Assembly (NCBI RefSeq): GCF_003590095.1
Contig: NC_039479.1
Coordinates: forward strand, 3,844,001 to 3,908,000
DNA length: 64,000 nt
Direction of reading: 5' to 3'
DNA from: Trichoplusia ni
Lineage: Eukaryota; Arthropoda; Insecta; Lepidoptera; Noctuidae
Part shown: positions 49,978-60,000 of the stretch, piece by piece
Numbering within the stretch: position 1 is the stretch's first letter
Layout of the letters: every line of letters begins with the position of its first letter
Program-made: the position numbers and the translations under genes
The notes under the pieces: model-generated
Seen by the model: the letters and a program-made list of their open reading frames with translations, nothing else
What the model was told of the DNA's origin: nothing
Database searches by the model: none

Positions 49978-50578
49978 GACTTTTCCGTGGGACCTGAGTT
50001 CTAGACATGATTCCAGACCCCACTGCGTTGGAATTTTTCATCGGTCTTTTCATGAAAATTGCAGTTTTTTTTCGCGTTTTTTTAATTTTATGTGTCATAA
50101 AATCATTTTTCCTACGTATTTCAATAATATTTTCATAAACAAAATCATTATTAAGCCGTTTTCACAAAAAAAGGCAATGTAAATGAAACACTAAAAACTG
50201 CTCCCGATCAGCTGATTCGTAAAGGTACTCGTCGGTCATCGCTCTCTTGCAAATCTAACCGAAAGTGACGTCAAAACCGAACCAATACTCATGAGCGACA
50301 AGCGTAAGAGATAGCGCAACTATTGCGCGCGCACTCGCACGCATTATTCGTAATCCTGCCTACTATTCCTTTAAAAAAAGCCGCGCGCTTTGTAGGCACC
50401 GCTAGCCGCCTTTGTCGACACCGCCATCGCGCCAGCGCGTCGCCGACACCTACAGCGGTATCGGCGAGTGACGTACCTGTGACACTGGATAAAATAGTAC
50501 ATCGATTTTTGTTACACGGGTTCCATGTTATAAAATAAAAAAACACCTTCTCAGCGTTTATCAACTTATCGTACTACG

Positions 50579-51520
50579 AAATTTATTTTATTTTTTATTT
50601 TTATTTTTATTTTATTTGGGAAACAAACAGATGTAATATAGTTAATAAAATACATACAAAATAAACAGTACTCAATCCAGAACAGTTTCCACACTAAATT
50701 AAAACATTTGCGCCAAATGCGAAACTGAATAAAATTTAAAAAGAATTGCAAACAAATATAAACAATTTAGATAAAAAAAATAGAAGTTACCTTACATCTA
50801 CGTATCGAGGAACAATATTAATTACTAGAAGCATGAACCAGACAGTCGTGAACAGATTTTTTAAATTTGGGCAAAGAGATATAAAATATATCTAAATTAC
50901 AACTATTATTAATTAGATTATTGTACAAGCGGCAGGATCTCATTATAAATAAGTTGTTACCATAATTAGTTCGAGTAGTGGGCGTATAAAACAAAGACTT
51001 GTCACGAACATTGAAACGCGGGCATCTCAGACCTATTTTGCTTAGGAGGTAAGAAGAGTCAACTTGATTTCTAACAATTTTATATAAAAATAGTAAATCT
51101 CGTTCATTACGCCGGGCCTGTAGAGTGGGTAAATAAGGTAGACTTATGGGGTGTTTATTATTTCTCCATGTCAAATGCTTCATTAATTTATTTTGGATAC
51201 CTTGTATCTGATCAATATAAATATTGTATTGCGGATTCCACACTATAGATGCATACTCGAGAATGGGTCTTACAATGGTCTTATACAGGAGTAATAATGT
51301 AGATAAGCGCTTAAAATCTTTAGAAACCCTCAACACAAACCCTAGTAGGCGATAAGCTTTATTCGTAACAGCAGTGATTTGGCTGTCAAAGATTAGTTTA
51401 CTATCCAACTGCACACCCAGGTCTCGCACCTCAGACACCCTCTTAATATTTTCATTATTCATATTATTAAAACCTTTTATTATTAACAGTTTGTTATTGT
51501 TTAGAATTCTGTAGTTCTAA
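50579..51520 (-). mobile_element. 5'-truncated CR1/Jockey-like LINE nested in the mariner-like element
   Basis: On the minus strand a reverse-transcriptase C-terminus is followed by about 200 bp of untranslated sequence and an A-rich AAATAAAAATAAAAAT tail (forward 50581-50620). The tail and the missing 5' two-thirds are typical of target-primed reverse transcription that stopped early. The 5' limit is judged from where the frame degrades (about 51520) and may be some tens of bp off. Confidence 0.72.
50818..51462 (-). pseudogene. Non-LTR reverse transcriptase C-terminal fragment
   Basis: This 214-codon frame is open and retains the thumb region and C-terminal domain of a CR1/Jockey-group reverse transcriptase: VRDLGVQLDSKLIFDSQI, KAYRLLGFVLRVSKDF, then LYKTIVRPILEYASIVWNP and IQNKLMKHL. 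The C-terminal half holds LPTLQARRNERDLLFLYKI, a typical closing segment. Palm motifs (including the catalytic YxDD) and the endonuclease are absent, so it cannot act alone. Upstream of the first Met the same frame continues about 18 more codons (RILNNNKLLIIKG) before a stop. The lack of stops over more than 200 codons points to a fairly young insertion, younger than the host transposon. Confidence 0.82.
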
Positions 51521-51977
51521 AACATGTTGTTATAAACAATAATTTATTTTTTCTAAAATTAAACTCTGTTTTGTTACTAATATCCATCATCTACTAATGA
51601 AATTCCTGCCTAAAAATTTTTATCATTTTTTTTCCTACGAACTGCTGAATAATTATTCCAGTCACATAAAACAATTATGTTCTTACACAAAAGTACATTT
51701 TGTGATTAATCAATTTTAAAGGTTTAAGTTAAGTACTTTATTGTCAAGAATAATTTTACGATATTCACTTCGACCTCATGTAATTTATCGATAAAGAATC
51801 ATAGGTACCTAGGTCCAACACTACTCAAAGGTAAAACCGAAAGTTCGGCTTTTTTCAAAATAGTACCTATTTTTACTCAGTTTGTTCCTTACGCTAATCG
51901 AATGTGCATGTGCAATCGGGTAATTCGCGGACTAATTATCGTGTAGGCAGACAATTTTATTGTGTTAAGTGATATAA

Positions 51978-52241
51978 GTGCGTGTGTTGTGTGTGTATTA
52001 TTTAAATTACGATCCTAGTAGCTCGATAGGTTATTTTACCGCCCGGGAGAATGGCAACATGCTAATGTGTTATGGCGAAGCACGTGGCAATGCAAGTCTC
52101 GCGATGAACATTTACTGGAATCGGTACTTTTTGCCCCGGGTTCAGCAGCAGATTTTTCGCCGCGCCAAAATTTGTGTGCACGTAGATGGCGGACATTTCG
52201 AAATTTTCGAACCTTATCTGGTTAGAAGTGAGCAAGATTAA
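51978..52241 (+). pseudogene. Deletion-fused mariner-like transposase remnant
   Basis: The reading FTARENGNMLMCYGEARGNA is the N-terminal helix-turn-helix start of the transposase family. After about nine more residues (IYWNRYFLP) it changes directly to RVQQQIFRRAKICVHVDGG and HFE, the C-terminal end of the same family. In intact relatives these parts are separated by roughly 250-300 residues holding the DDE/D catalytic core. The fused frame stays open through EPYLVRSEQD to a TAA. It begins without a clear ATG; the internal Met of NMLMCYG is the first good candidate. The fusion peptide would keep part of the DNA-binding domain only, so no transposase activity is expected. Confidence 0.78.
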
Positions 52242-52577
52242 GGTAAGAGTAGGTTTGATTTAATAATACACAAGACACAGATTGAAGTCAGAATAGTGTA
52301 AATTGATTGGTATTTTTTTGTGATTGTTTTTCGTTACATCACAACATTTTTATAAAATGCGCGCGCGTTTCGAATGTTTCGATCGTGTCGCCGAGTGTCG
52401 CCCTCCTACCACATTACAGTTCGTGTAAGTACGTACGCTGAGCGTAAGGATCGCGCGGTAACCAATTCATTGCGTGCTCAAAAATGACTAAATCTATAAA
52501 TATTAATCTCCGACGGTAGCGACTTATTTAATATTAATTAACACGTTATTTTAAAGTCATTATGCGACTTTGGTGGT

Positions 52578-52603
52578 ACGGTGTTCCTTACACCCTGTAT
52601 ATA
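52578..52603 (-). repeat. Mariner-like TIR with TATATA flank, right
   Basis: ACGGTGTTCCTTACACCCTG followed by TATATA; exact inverted partner of 49952-49977. Confidence 0.88.
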
Positions 52604-53455
52604 CATAGGTACTAGGTACCTACGTTTAACATCATCATCGCTGGGGTATAAAGCTAATGTCTTTAACCCATGCCTAGGGCACGGTGTGAAGTAAGCAAAC
52701 TCTTACTAAAAATACCCGGGGCCCCTTTAGTTACCCAAGCCAAAGTCACAGGATCGCTCCAGTTCCGCGCGATTCTGTACGTCCTCAGTCCAGTTAAGAA
52801 CTACTTCTCGAAGTGTGCATGTAAAGACCCGACTCCTCCATATTCCAAGTATCACCGAGTGTGTTGCCAATTTAATTTAATAAAACAAGTCTCTTTATCC
52901 AAAAAATATAAACACCAGAAAAGTAGGTTTTATTTGCTTTTATATTTTAATACTTTTAAGTATCTCCCAGTAAACAATGACCAAAGAAGCATAAAGTATT
53001 ATCCTGATATTTTACCTACATTTATTTTTCAAGTTTGAAACGTAATTCTACTTCACAACATAAAACGTTACCAGAATATGCCTCACTTGTTTCTGTGCTG
53101 TTATATTCAAGCTTAAACTTAAACTAAGGTATTCCCTTGTTGCCTTTACAGAACATTGCGGATACAGCCGTCTTGTAGCGAAGTAGACACAGGAATGTTT
53201 TAAGGAGCGCTTAATCTTCAGAGATGCAGTTTGACTAGTAGATTAACAATATACATTAGCATGCGTATTATTCATAAAGCAAGTACTTGGATAATTTTCG
53301 GTCTATACTTAAGAAACATTTATAATATATATTAATAGTTTCAACGTCCCACGTTAATCAAAGGTCTCTTCTCGTGTAGAAGTTTGGGTTATTTCACTGC
53401 AATAGACGACCGCGGATTTTCCATTAAAGATTCCAATCTTAGAGAAATTCAGTTT

Positions 53456-53506
53456 TCCTTACGATGTTTTCCTTTAAAACGGTAATGGAAAACATCGTTA
53501 GGAAAC
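53456..53506. repeat. Hairpin of a lepidopteran 'CATCGT...GGAAA' repeat
   Basis: TTCCTTACGATGTTTTCC pairs with GGAAAACATCGTTAGGAA with one mismatch across a 14-nt loop. Similar 'GGAAAACATCGTGAGGAAACC' blocks are frequent in Lepidoptera as I recall, so it is likely part of a dispersed element. Confidence 0.55.
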
Positions 53507-54561
53507 CTTTTAAGATTAATGTACCTATATGTGAAATCGATGATTACTAGAACTACTAATTTGTTAAAAAAAGAAAATACTTACTAATCTGTTTAAAAGC
53601 TTTTGAAAATATAAAACGAAAAATATGTTTATGAGTTACAATTTTTGTAATCACTCTATCGAGCTGTTGACTTGATTTTTCTAGATAATTATCTGATCGG
53701 TATTGCGCATTTTATACGCATTACATTATAACATAATTATACCAGTAAATAATAACTGTTTCCGGCTCTTTCCAACACAAACAGGTTTATAAAGCACGTT
53801 TTAAGACAGGACCAGTCTTACGCTGATTAAAATTGAACACTATCACAATAAAAATAAAAACTAAAATGTATCGGCTGAACTTTCTTTAATCCTATATCTT
53901 TAGGAAAATTAGACTTAAGTCCAACTTCTATTTACTTTTATGAGGATAAAGAGGTTGCAAAATTATTCATGACAAATTAAGAGACATTATACTGACTGGT
54001 TTACAAAGATTCATTATAAATAACATAATATTTAATCAAGTGCTAACAATAAATATAGAAGAATATTACTAGAGACTATAAATAAATCTGTTCATCGCTT
54101 AACAAGAATAACCAATTACAGTGATCACTCAAATTAATGACATAGAGTAAAAGAAACTCATTAATTTCGAAAGATTTAGAAAACAGTCATTTGTTTCAAT
54201 TACTTTACCGAAAAAGCTTTTTTTCTGATATCAATCAGCCTTATGTGGAGAAATCCGAATGCAATTTGAGTTTTTAAATCTGTCCTGCATTAAATCCTCC
54301 TTAGTCGAGTTTACTCTGTTTTGTAATACTGTTAAGTTGGTACTGCTTTTGAATAAAAGTTGATAGCTTGAGAGATATAGTTTCACAGATTCATTTCGTT
54401 GAGTTTAATCAAATTATGTAGATATTCTGATAAAGAATTCTTGGAATTGAGCTGTGAAAACGGTTTTTCTATAGAATTGGCATAAATGGGGTTTAACCGT
54501 TCTCTCAAAGTAAGACCATAGATTATTGTGTAGAAATAAGCCCCCAAATACTATTGCAGTT

Positions 54562-54580
54562 GTGAGAGAGAGAGAGAGAT
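54562..54580. repeat. (GA)n microsatellite
   Basis: Uninterrupted GAGAGAGAGAGAGAGA. Confidence 0.85.
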
Positions 54581-55144
54581 CGAGACTGAGAACCACAAGT
54601 CAGATCTCAAGGAGTCGTGCTCGCTAAGCTGTACTGAAGGGTTGTGTGTACTATGTGTATATGTACTGTGTGATTGTGTAAATCCTGATATTTACCAACT
54701 TTTACAAAACACCGAACTGTTTTATAATCACAGTTGTTGGTAAAATTAAATTAAAGCCCGATAAAACGTTTCTTTTTACTTATTGACGTTGCTTTTTGCC
54801 GTTTCATGTTGGTAAACCCTAACATGTACCTACCAGTAAATCACCAAAGTAAAATTACCAATATTCTGGTTTTTGCAGTAACATATATTTATGTTCCTAG
54901 TTATATTGAGAAATTGGTTGATATATAGAACTTTAAACGTATTTCGATGATTCACAATCACTGTCAGAGATCGTGTTTTAATTGTTTTGTTAGTACGAGT
55001 ATGTTTGTTTTCGACTGATTATTCATTTTTTTCTAAGAAACAAACAAAGCTACGCAAACATCCAAGCTAACGAGTTTTCAAACACCATTTCAACGTCATG
55101 GATAGTTAGCAATATAATTATGAAAAATACAACTAAACGGTGTG

Positions 55145-55420
55145 TTTCAGGGATCCGCACCTAAAGGGTAAAAACGTTACCCCATTACTACTAACTACTT
55201 ACTATGGCTCCACTGTCCGTTCGTATGGTGGACTGTAAATCTGTCACCCAGCTCTGTCTCATGACCCCTTGTATAGCTTTTCAGCTGGAATTTGCACAGA
55301 TGATGTATTTCTGATGCTCTTATATCAATCAATCTCGATGCTAAGCAACGGTTGTTATAGTTCACAAATGCGACAAACGACCAACATTAATGTTTTTTTT
55401 GTCTGTATTTATAGAACCTT
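55145..55420 (+). repeat. Dispersed repeat family R, copy 5
   Basis: GGGATCCGCACCTAAAGGGT, CACTGTCCGTTCGTATGG, CAGCTCTGTCTCATGACC, TTTGCACAGATGATGTATTT. An 82-codon chance ORF (55269-55517) runs through it. Confidence 0.7.
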
Positions 55421-55924
55421 TATTTTCGGGAATCCAGATCAAACGACCAAAATTCCTGTTATTTTTTCAATCTTTTTTTACGGAACTTTCATTTTCCCGA
55501 ATCAAGCTCGCTCTTAACCAGTTTTTTTATAAAACTATATGCACTTAAAAACACTGTTTACGATATTGTGGGACGAACGGTGATTTACATAGTGACGTTA
55601 GCTAATTTATTCATCATTGTGCACTCCACGCCGTAATGGGACAATTAAAATGACATTCTAGCTAGGAACGTAATAAAATGTATGGCAAGAAGATGTATTT
55701 CATTATCTTATGCTAGGTGCTAATCGATTCTCTTGCTATTAAGTATTGTTCTTCATTATTATTATTAATATTCGTCTTTTATGACAAGTGTTAAATAAGT
55801 CACGTTTTTGTCATCATGCTTTGGGTGTAATTCCTTTTTCTACTTATTTAATTTCTCGGGTTGAAGTAATGCAAGTAGAATTATTTGTAGTCTTATTGGT
55901 GTGTACGAAATTTGAGATTTAAGT

Positions 55925-56020
55925 CAGTGACCGCAGTAGTTTGTTTGGTAAAGCGAATGGTGTATTACCCAGTAACCAGAAGTCTCAGGTTTGAATCCTA
56001 TCTGAAGTGCATTTTTTTAT
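55925..56020 (+). mobile_element. tRNA-like SINE fragment, second family
   Basis: GCAGTAGTTTGTTTGGTAAA resembles an A-box arm and CAGGTTTGAATCCT a B box, followed by ATCTGAAGTGCATTTTTTTA. The tail resembles that at 24376-24440. Confidence 0.55.
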
Positions 56021-56950
56021 TGATTTGCTAAGATGTTATGAAAACTTTCTGGATAATTAATATGGTATGACGAAGAGATTCTGGTGCTTTTAAATGTATT
56101 TAAAACTTTCATAATAATAATTTGATGGAACTGAACTAGGAATTTTGAAACATAAACTACTCCTTTAACAAATATTATTACTTTTGAGGTCGGTACATAG
56201 AAGTACGTTATTTCAGGTTTTATATTATTGAGTAAGTAAACTCGCTTTATTAAACGCTAAAAATCTTAATACCTACCTAAAACCGCAAACTCAAAAAAAA
56301 AGTAAAATGATCCAATTTGTAAAGTGATTTAAACATTTTAAACGTCGTCGTGTAATTTTCTTTAATTAGCAAAATTATTTAGAGCTAGCCTACCATAATA
56401 GTTCAACGACCTTTCTCATAATAAATAAGTTCTTACATGAAATAGAAAAAGTCGTGAAACAATAGCAACAATATACTAAACGCCCTATCGGCTGTTCGGA
56501 CAAAGTTTTAATTAAATACGTACAGTGTACACACTGGAGATATCTTTGTCTTTCCACTTTATCTCTTCGACTGAAGTTAGAATACACCCCACCTACATAC
56601 ACCTTTATATTACTTTAGCATCGATATAAACTACACTTCACAGACAGTCTTAAAGTTAGTGTTTATTAAAACCTTTTACGACATCAAAAAGTCCAATGAA
56701 CTTAGACATCGTAATTTTATCGTTGAAATTTCATGAAAATACTCTCACGTACCTTAAACATTTTCCACAATAAATGTTTTAGTGAGTTTCCTACTTGTAA
56801 ACGCAATCGCGGCCAAAACACGATCATAGAGTATTTATAGAATCCTACGTTCAATTCATGCTACAGGCTGAATGCACGTCTACGTTACCATTAATGAAAT
56901 TAAATAAACATGGAAGTTATTTTAACAAGCGTTCTTCAAGAATAACTAAC

Positions 56951-56970
56951 ATAATAATAATAATAATAAT
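56951..56970. repeat. (TAA)n target repeat, 5' side of Dong-like element
   Basis: Six to seven ATA/TAA units immediately abut the retrotransposon's 5' end. Dong of Bombyx mori is known to insert between TAA repeats. Confidence 0.85.
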
Positions 56971-56973
56971 AGC

Positions 56974-57060
56974 ATGGTTGAAGAACTTACCAAAAAAATA
57001 TCACCTATCCTAACTAACGATCCCCACAACCCTTTCATCGAATGGAGAAAATATGAATAG
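56974..57060 (+). CDS. 28-codon leader ORF of the Dong-like element
   Basis: The first ATG of the element lies 3 bp from the TAA tract and opens a 28-residue peptide, MVEELTKKISP...EWRKYE. Its TAG stop (57058-57060) falls inside the sequence ATGAATAG, which also contains the polyprotein ATG (57053-57055). Stop and start thus overlap by a few bases, a layout compatible with termination-reinitiation, in which ribosomes finishing the leader restart on the long frame. The peptide is hydrophilic with no recognised motif. It might instead be the residue of a longer first ORF, or chance; conservation among copies would tell. Confidence 0.45.
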   Translation: MVEELTKKISPILTNDPHNPFIEWRKYE

Positions 57061-60000
57061 TCAGAATAAGAGATATAGTTTGCGGCCGCTGCCCGGGGGT
57101 CGCCGGGGCGCATCTGGAGCCGACGCTGGATGCCACAGCATGCGAACCGTAGGCGACGGGGGACTGAACAGGCGGGTTCCCCTCGAACAAAATACTACAG
57201 CCGACCGATCATCCTCACCCTCATCCTCCGAACATTCATTATTTTCTAACATCCCATCTCCTTCATCGACACATACCTTATTTAAATCACCTATTTCATC
57301 TCCATCATCCATGTACTCATTCCGATCAACAAGGTCAACAGCTGTTGTGCAGGAGGCAATAGCCAACTTACCTGCACCCACTACTGGCCCCTCTCGTGCG
57401 CGCAAAAAATGGACAGAGAGTATGAACCGATTCATTTGGCGCACATACTTACAAATTACAAAATGTGAGACAACACAGATGAACAATTATTTAGAACCAC
57501 TACACCAAGCATTTAACGATATCTATCCTGAAATGCAAGCCACTCGGCAGCGTCTAGGAGACCAAAGAAGGGCTATATTAAGAAGAAAACTGTTGCCACA
57601 GCATATATTAGATGAAATAGTTTCAGAAATTCAGGACCAAATACAAACTAATGACTGTCATCATCCTATCATACATAATCATAGCCAAATTGAACATACC
57701 ACACAAACAAATATCAATAACAATACCAGGTTGAAATGGTCCGAGGAAGTTAATGAAGACATAATTAGGTGTTATTTTGAAGTAACCGAAGTAGAGGTAA
57801 ATAAGACTGCATACCGAAAAAAGCTGTTCGAATTATTTAAAGAAAGACACCCCCACCTGTCTCATGTAACAGAACAGCGGATTGCAGATCAGAGAAGATT
57901 GGTATTTAATAATAAGTCGTATGAGAACAAAATAGTAGAAATTAGACGAGAAGTAGAATTAAAATTAACAGCAGAGAATCATCAAGCAAGTATAGATCAA
58001 AATCTTAATATAGAACACAGGCAATTAATCCAAGATTACTTGCTTGACAATACACCTGTAACCCTAGAAGATTCTATATCACTTAGTGTTAATAGTATTA
58101 ATGCTAATAACTTAGTTCCCAACAACATCGAGGAATATAGAAGTATAGAAACAGAATTTGACAGAGCGGTTTTACAGTTCAATAATATGCACCCTGAATC
58201 TAGACCATTCATTCCAAAACAAAAATCCTCGCGAAAATTTGCCCAGATTGTAAATTACTTAAATAATGTTATTCTACCTAGGTACTTGAGTCACGGTCTA
58301 GATTTTAATTCATTACACACATACATTTACTCAGCAGCCTATGCAGCTGCCACTTGTAATGGAACTAGGTTAAAAATACAAGAAAATACAAACAGAAGTA
58401 GTGATAGCCGAAAGCCTACCTGGCAAAGAAGGATCGAAAGCAGAATAAAAAAGTATAGACTAGAATTAGGAAGACTCACACAGTATATAGCAGGAAGAAG
58501 AAATAGGAAAATCGTAAAAACAGTAGAAGAGATAATGATAAAATATAATTCTCATTCAAAACACGAGGAACCAAATACAGAACCACAACATTTCCTTGAC
58601 ACCATAAAACAAAAATTAAATGCAATTTCAAGTAGACTCAGACGATATCTAGCTTGTACTCAACGGAAAAAACAAAACGCAACGTTTGTTAATAATGAAA
58701 AACAATTTTATAGAACACTAGGTAATTTTTCGCAAATCAACACTGAGGTTGCCTCTGAAACACCATCCCCTCAAATTTTGCAACAGTTTTGGTCTGGGAT
58801 CTGGGAAAATCCAGTACAACATAATGCTGACGCCGATTGGCTGAACAAAACAGCAAAAAACGTACTGATTAATGAAATGGAGTTCGAAAACATCCCAATC
58901 GACACATTTACACGAGTCATTAACAGTACTCATAATTGGAAAGCCCCTGGTACAGACCATATTCATAATTATTGGTACAAAAAACTTACTTGCACACACC
59001 CATTCATCCATAAACACATATGCCACTTCATACAGTCACCGGACATTATGCCCTCATTCATTACACACGGAATCACGTACATGCTACCAAAAAGCTCAGA
59101 CCCAACAGACCCTGCAAATTACAGACCGATCACTTGCTTACAGACTATATACAAAATTATTACTGGATGTATTAGTCAGCTCATTTACAAACACCTTGAG
59201 AACCACAATATCCTTGCAGAACAGCAGAAAGGATGTAAGCAAAATAGTCAAGGCTGTAAAGAACAACTAACCATAGATGCAATAGTTATGAAACAGGCTC
59301 AAACTAAAAATAGAAATATCCACACAATGTTCATAGATTATAAAAAAGCCTTCGATTCCGTCCCACATAGCTGGTTAATATATATACTTAAACATTACAA
59401 AATCCATCCAAACATAATTTCATTTTTAAATACTAGCATGCTGCAGTGGGAAACTAAACTCAAATTAATTAAGAATAAGCCCATTACCACTGGGCCCATA
59501 AAAATACAGAGAGGCATATTCCAGGGTGATGCCCTAAGTCCCTTGTGGTTTTGCATGGCATTAAATCCGTTGTCGGAGCTTCTTAACGGCACTAATATTG
59601 GGTTTAAATTGAAATATAATAATTCTGTACATGCTATTTCTCATCTTCTCTACATGGATGATATTAAATTATTTGCAGCCACCAATACAGACCTAACAAA
59701 ACTAGCTGACATAACGCAATTGTTCTCTACAGATATAAAAATGGAATTTGGAGTAGATAAATGTAAAATATTTTCAGTTAATAAGGGTAAAATACAAGCT
59801 AATTCGTACATTTTAGATACAGGAGAACAAGTCGAGCCAATGGATGAAAACGATACTTATAAATATCTAGGATTCCACCAATCCAAACAAATTCACCAAA
59901 AATTTGCAAAATCAGAATTAACAAATAAATTTAAAAGAAGATTAAATCAAATTTTGAAAACTCACTTAAATTCAAAAAATACCATAAAAGCCATAAACAC

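Larger units (their letters stand above)
49958..52597 (+). mobile_element. Internally deleted mariner-like element carrying a nested LINE
   Basis: The ends are perfect inverted repeats: CAGGGTGTAAGGAACACCGT at 49958-49977 and its complement at 52578-52597. Both are flanked by TATATA, so a TA-type duplication fits but its exact length is ambiguous. The remaining coding piece (52052-52241) matches the start and end of the transposase family that opens with 'YGEARGNA' and closes with 'GGHFE', very common in insect genomes. The catalytic core is gone. A 5'-truncated CR1/Jockey-like LINE occupies about 50579-51520 on the minus strand, so the original deletion derivative was roughly 1.7 kb. GC-rich subterminal arms (50220-50480, 52360-52460) lie on both sides. 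Confidence 0.8.
52604..56950. other. Gene-free stretch between transposons
   Basis: The 122-codon frame at 52670-53038 has no recognisable domain and a composition like the flanks. A hairpin (53456-53506), a (GA)n tract, family R and a tRNA-like fragment are listed separately. Nothing else is supportable. Confidence 0.5.

Noticed and set aside
52670..53038. 122-codon frame as a gene
   Set aside because: No recognisable domain, lysine/tyrosine-rich C-terminus typical of translated AT-rich DNA, and no promoter or splice signs.
58718..59026. Open frames of about 100-140 codons antisense or out of frame inside the Dong-like polyprotein (58718-59026 minus, 57061-57486 minus, 58872-59270 plus)
   Set aside because: They lie wholly within the long conserved frame, have no domain of their own and are explained as shadows of it.
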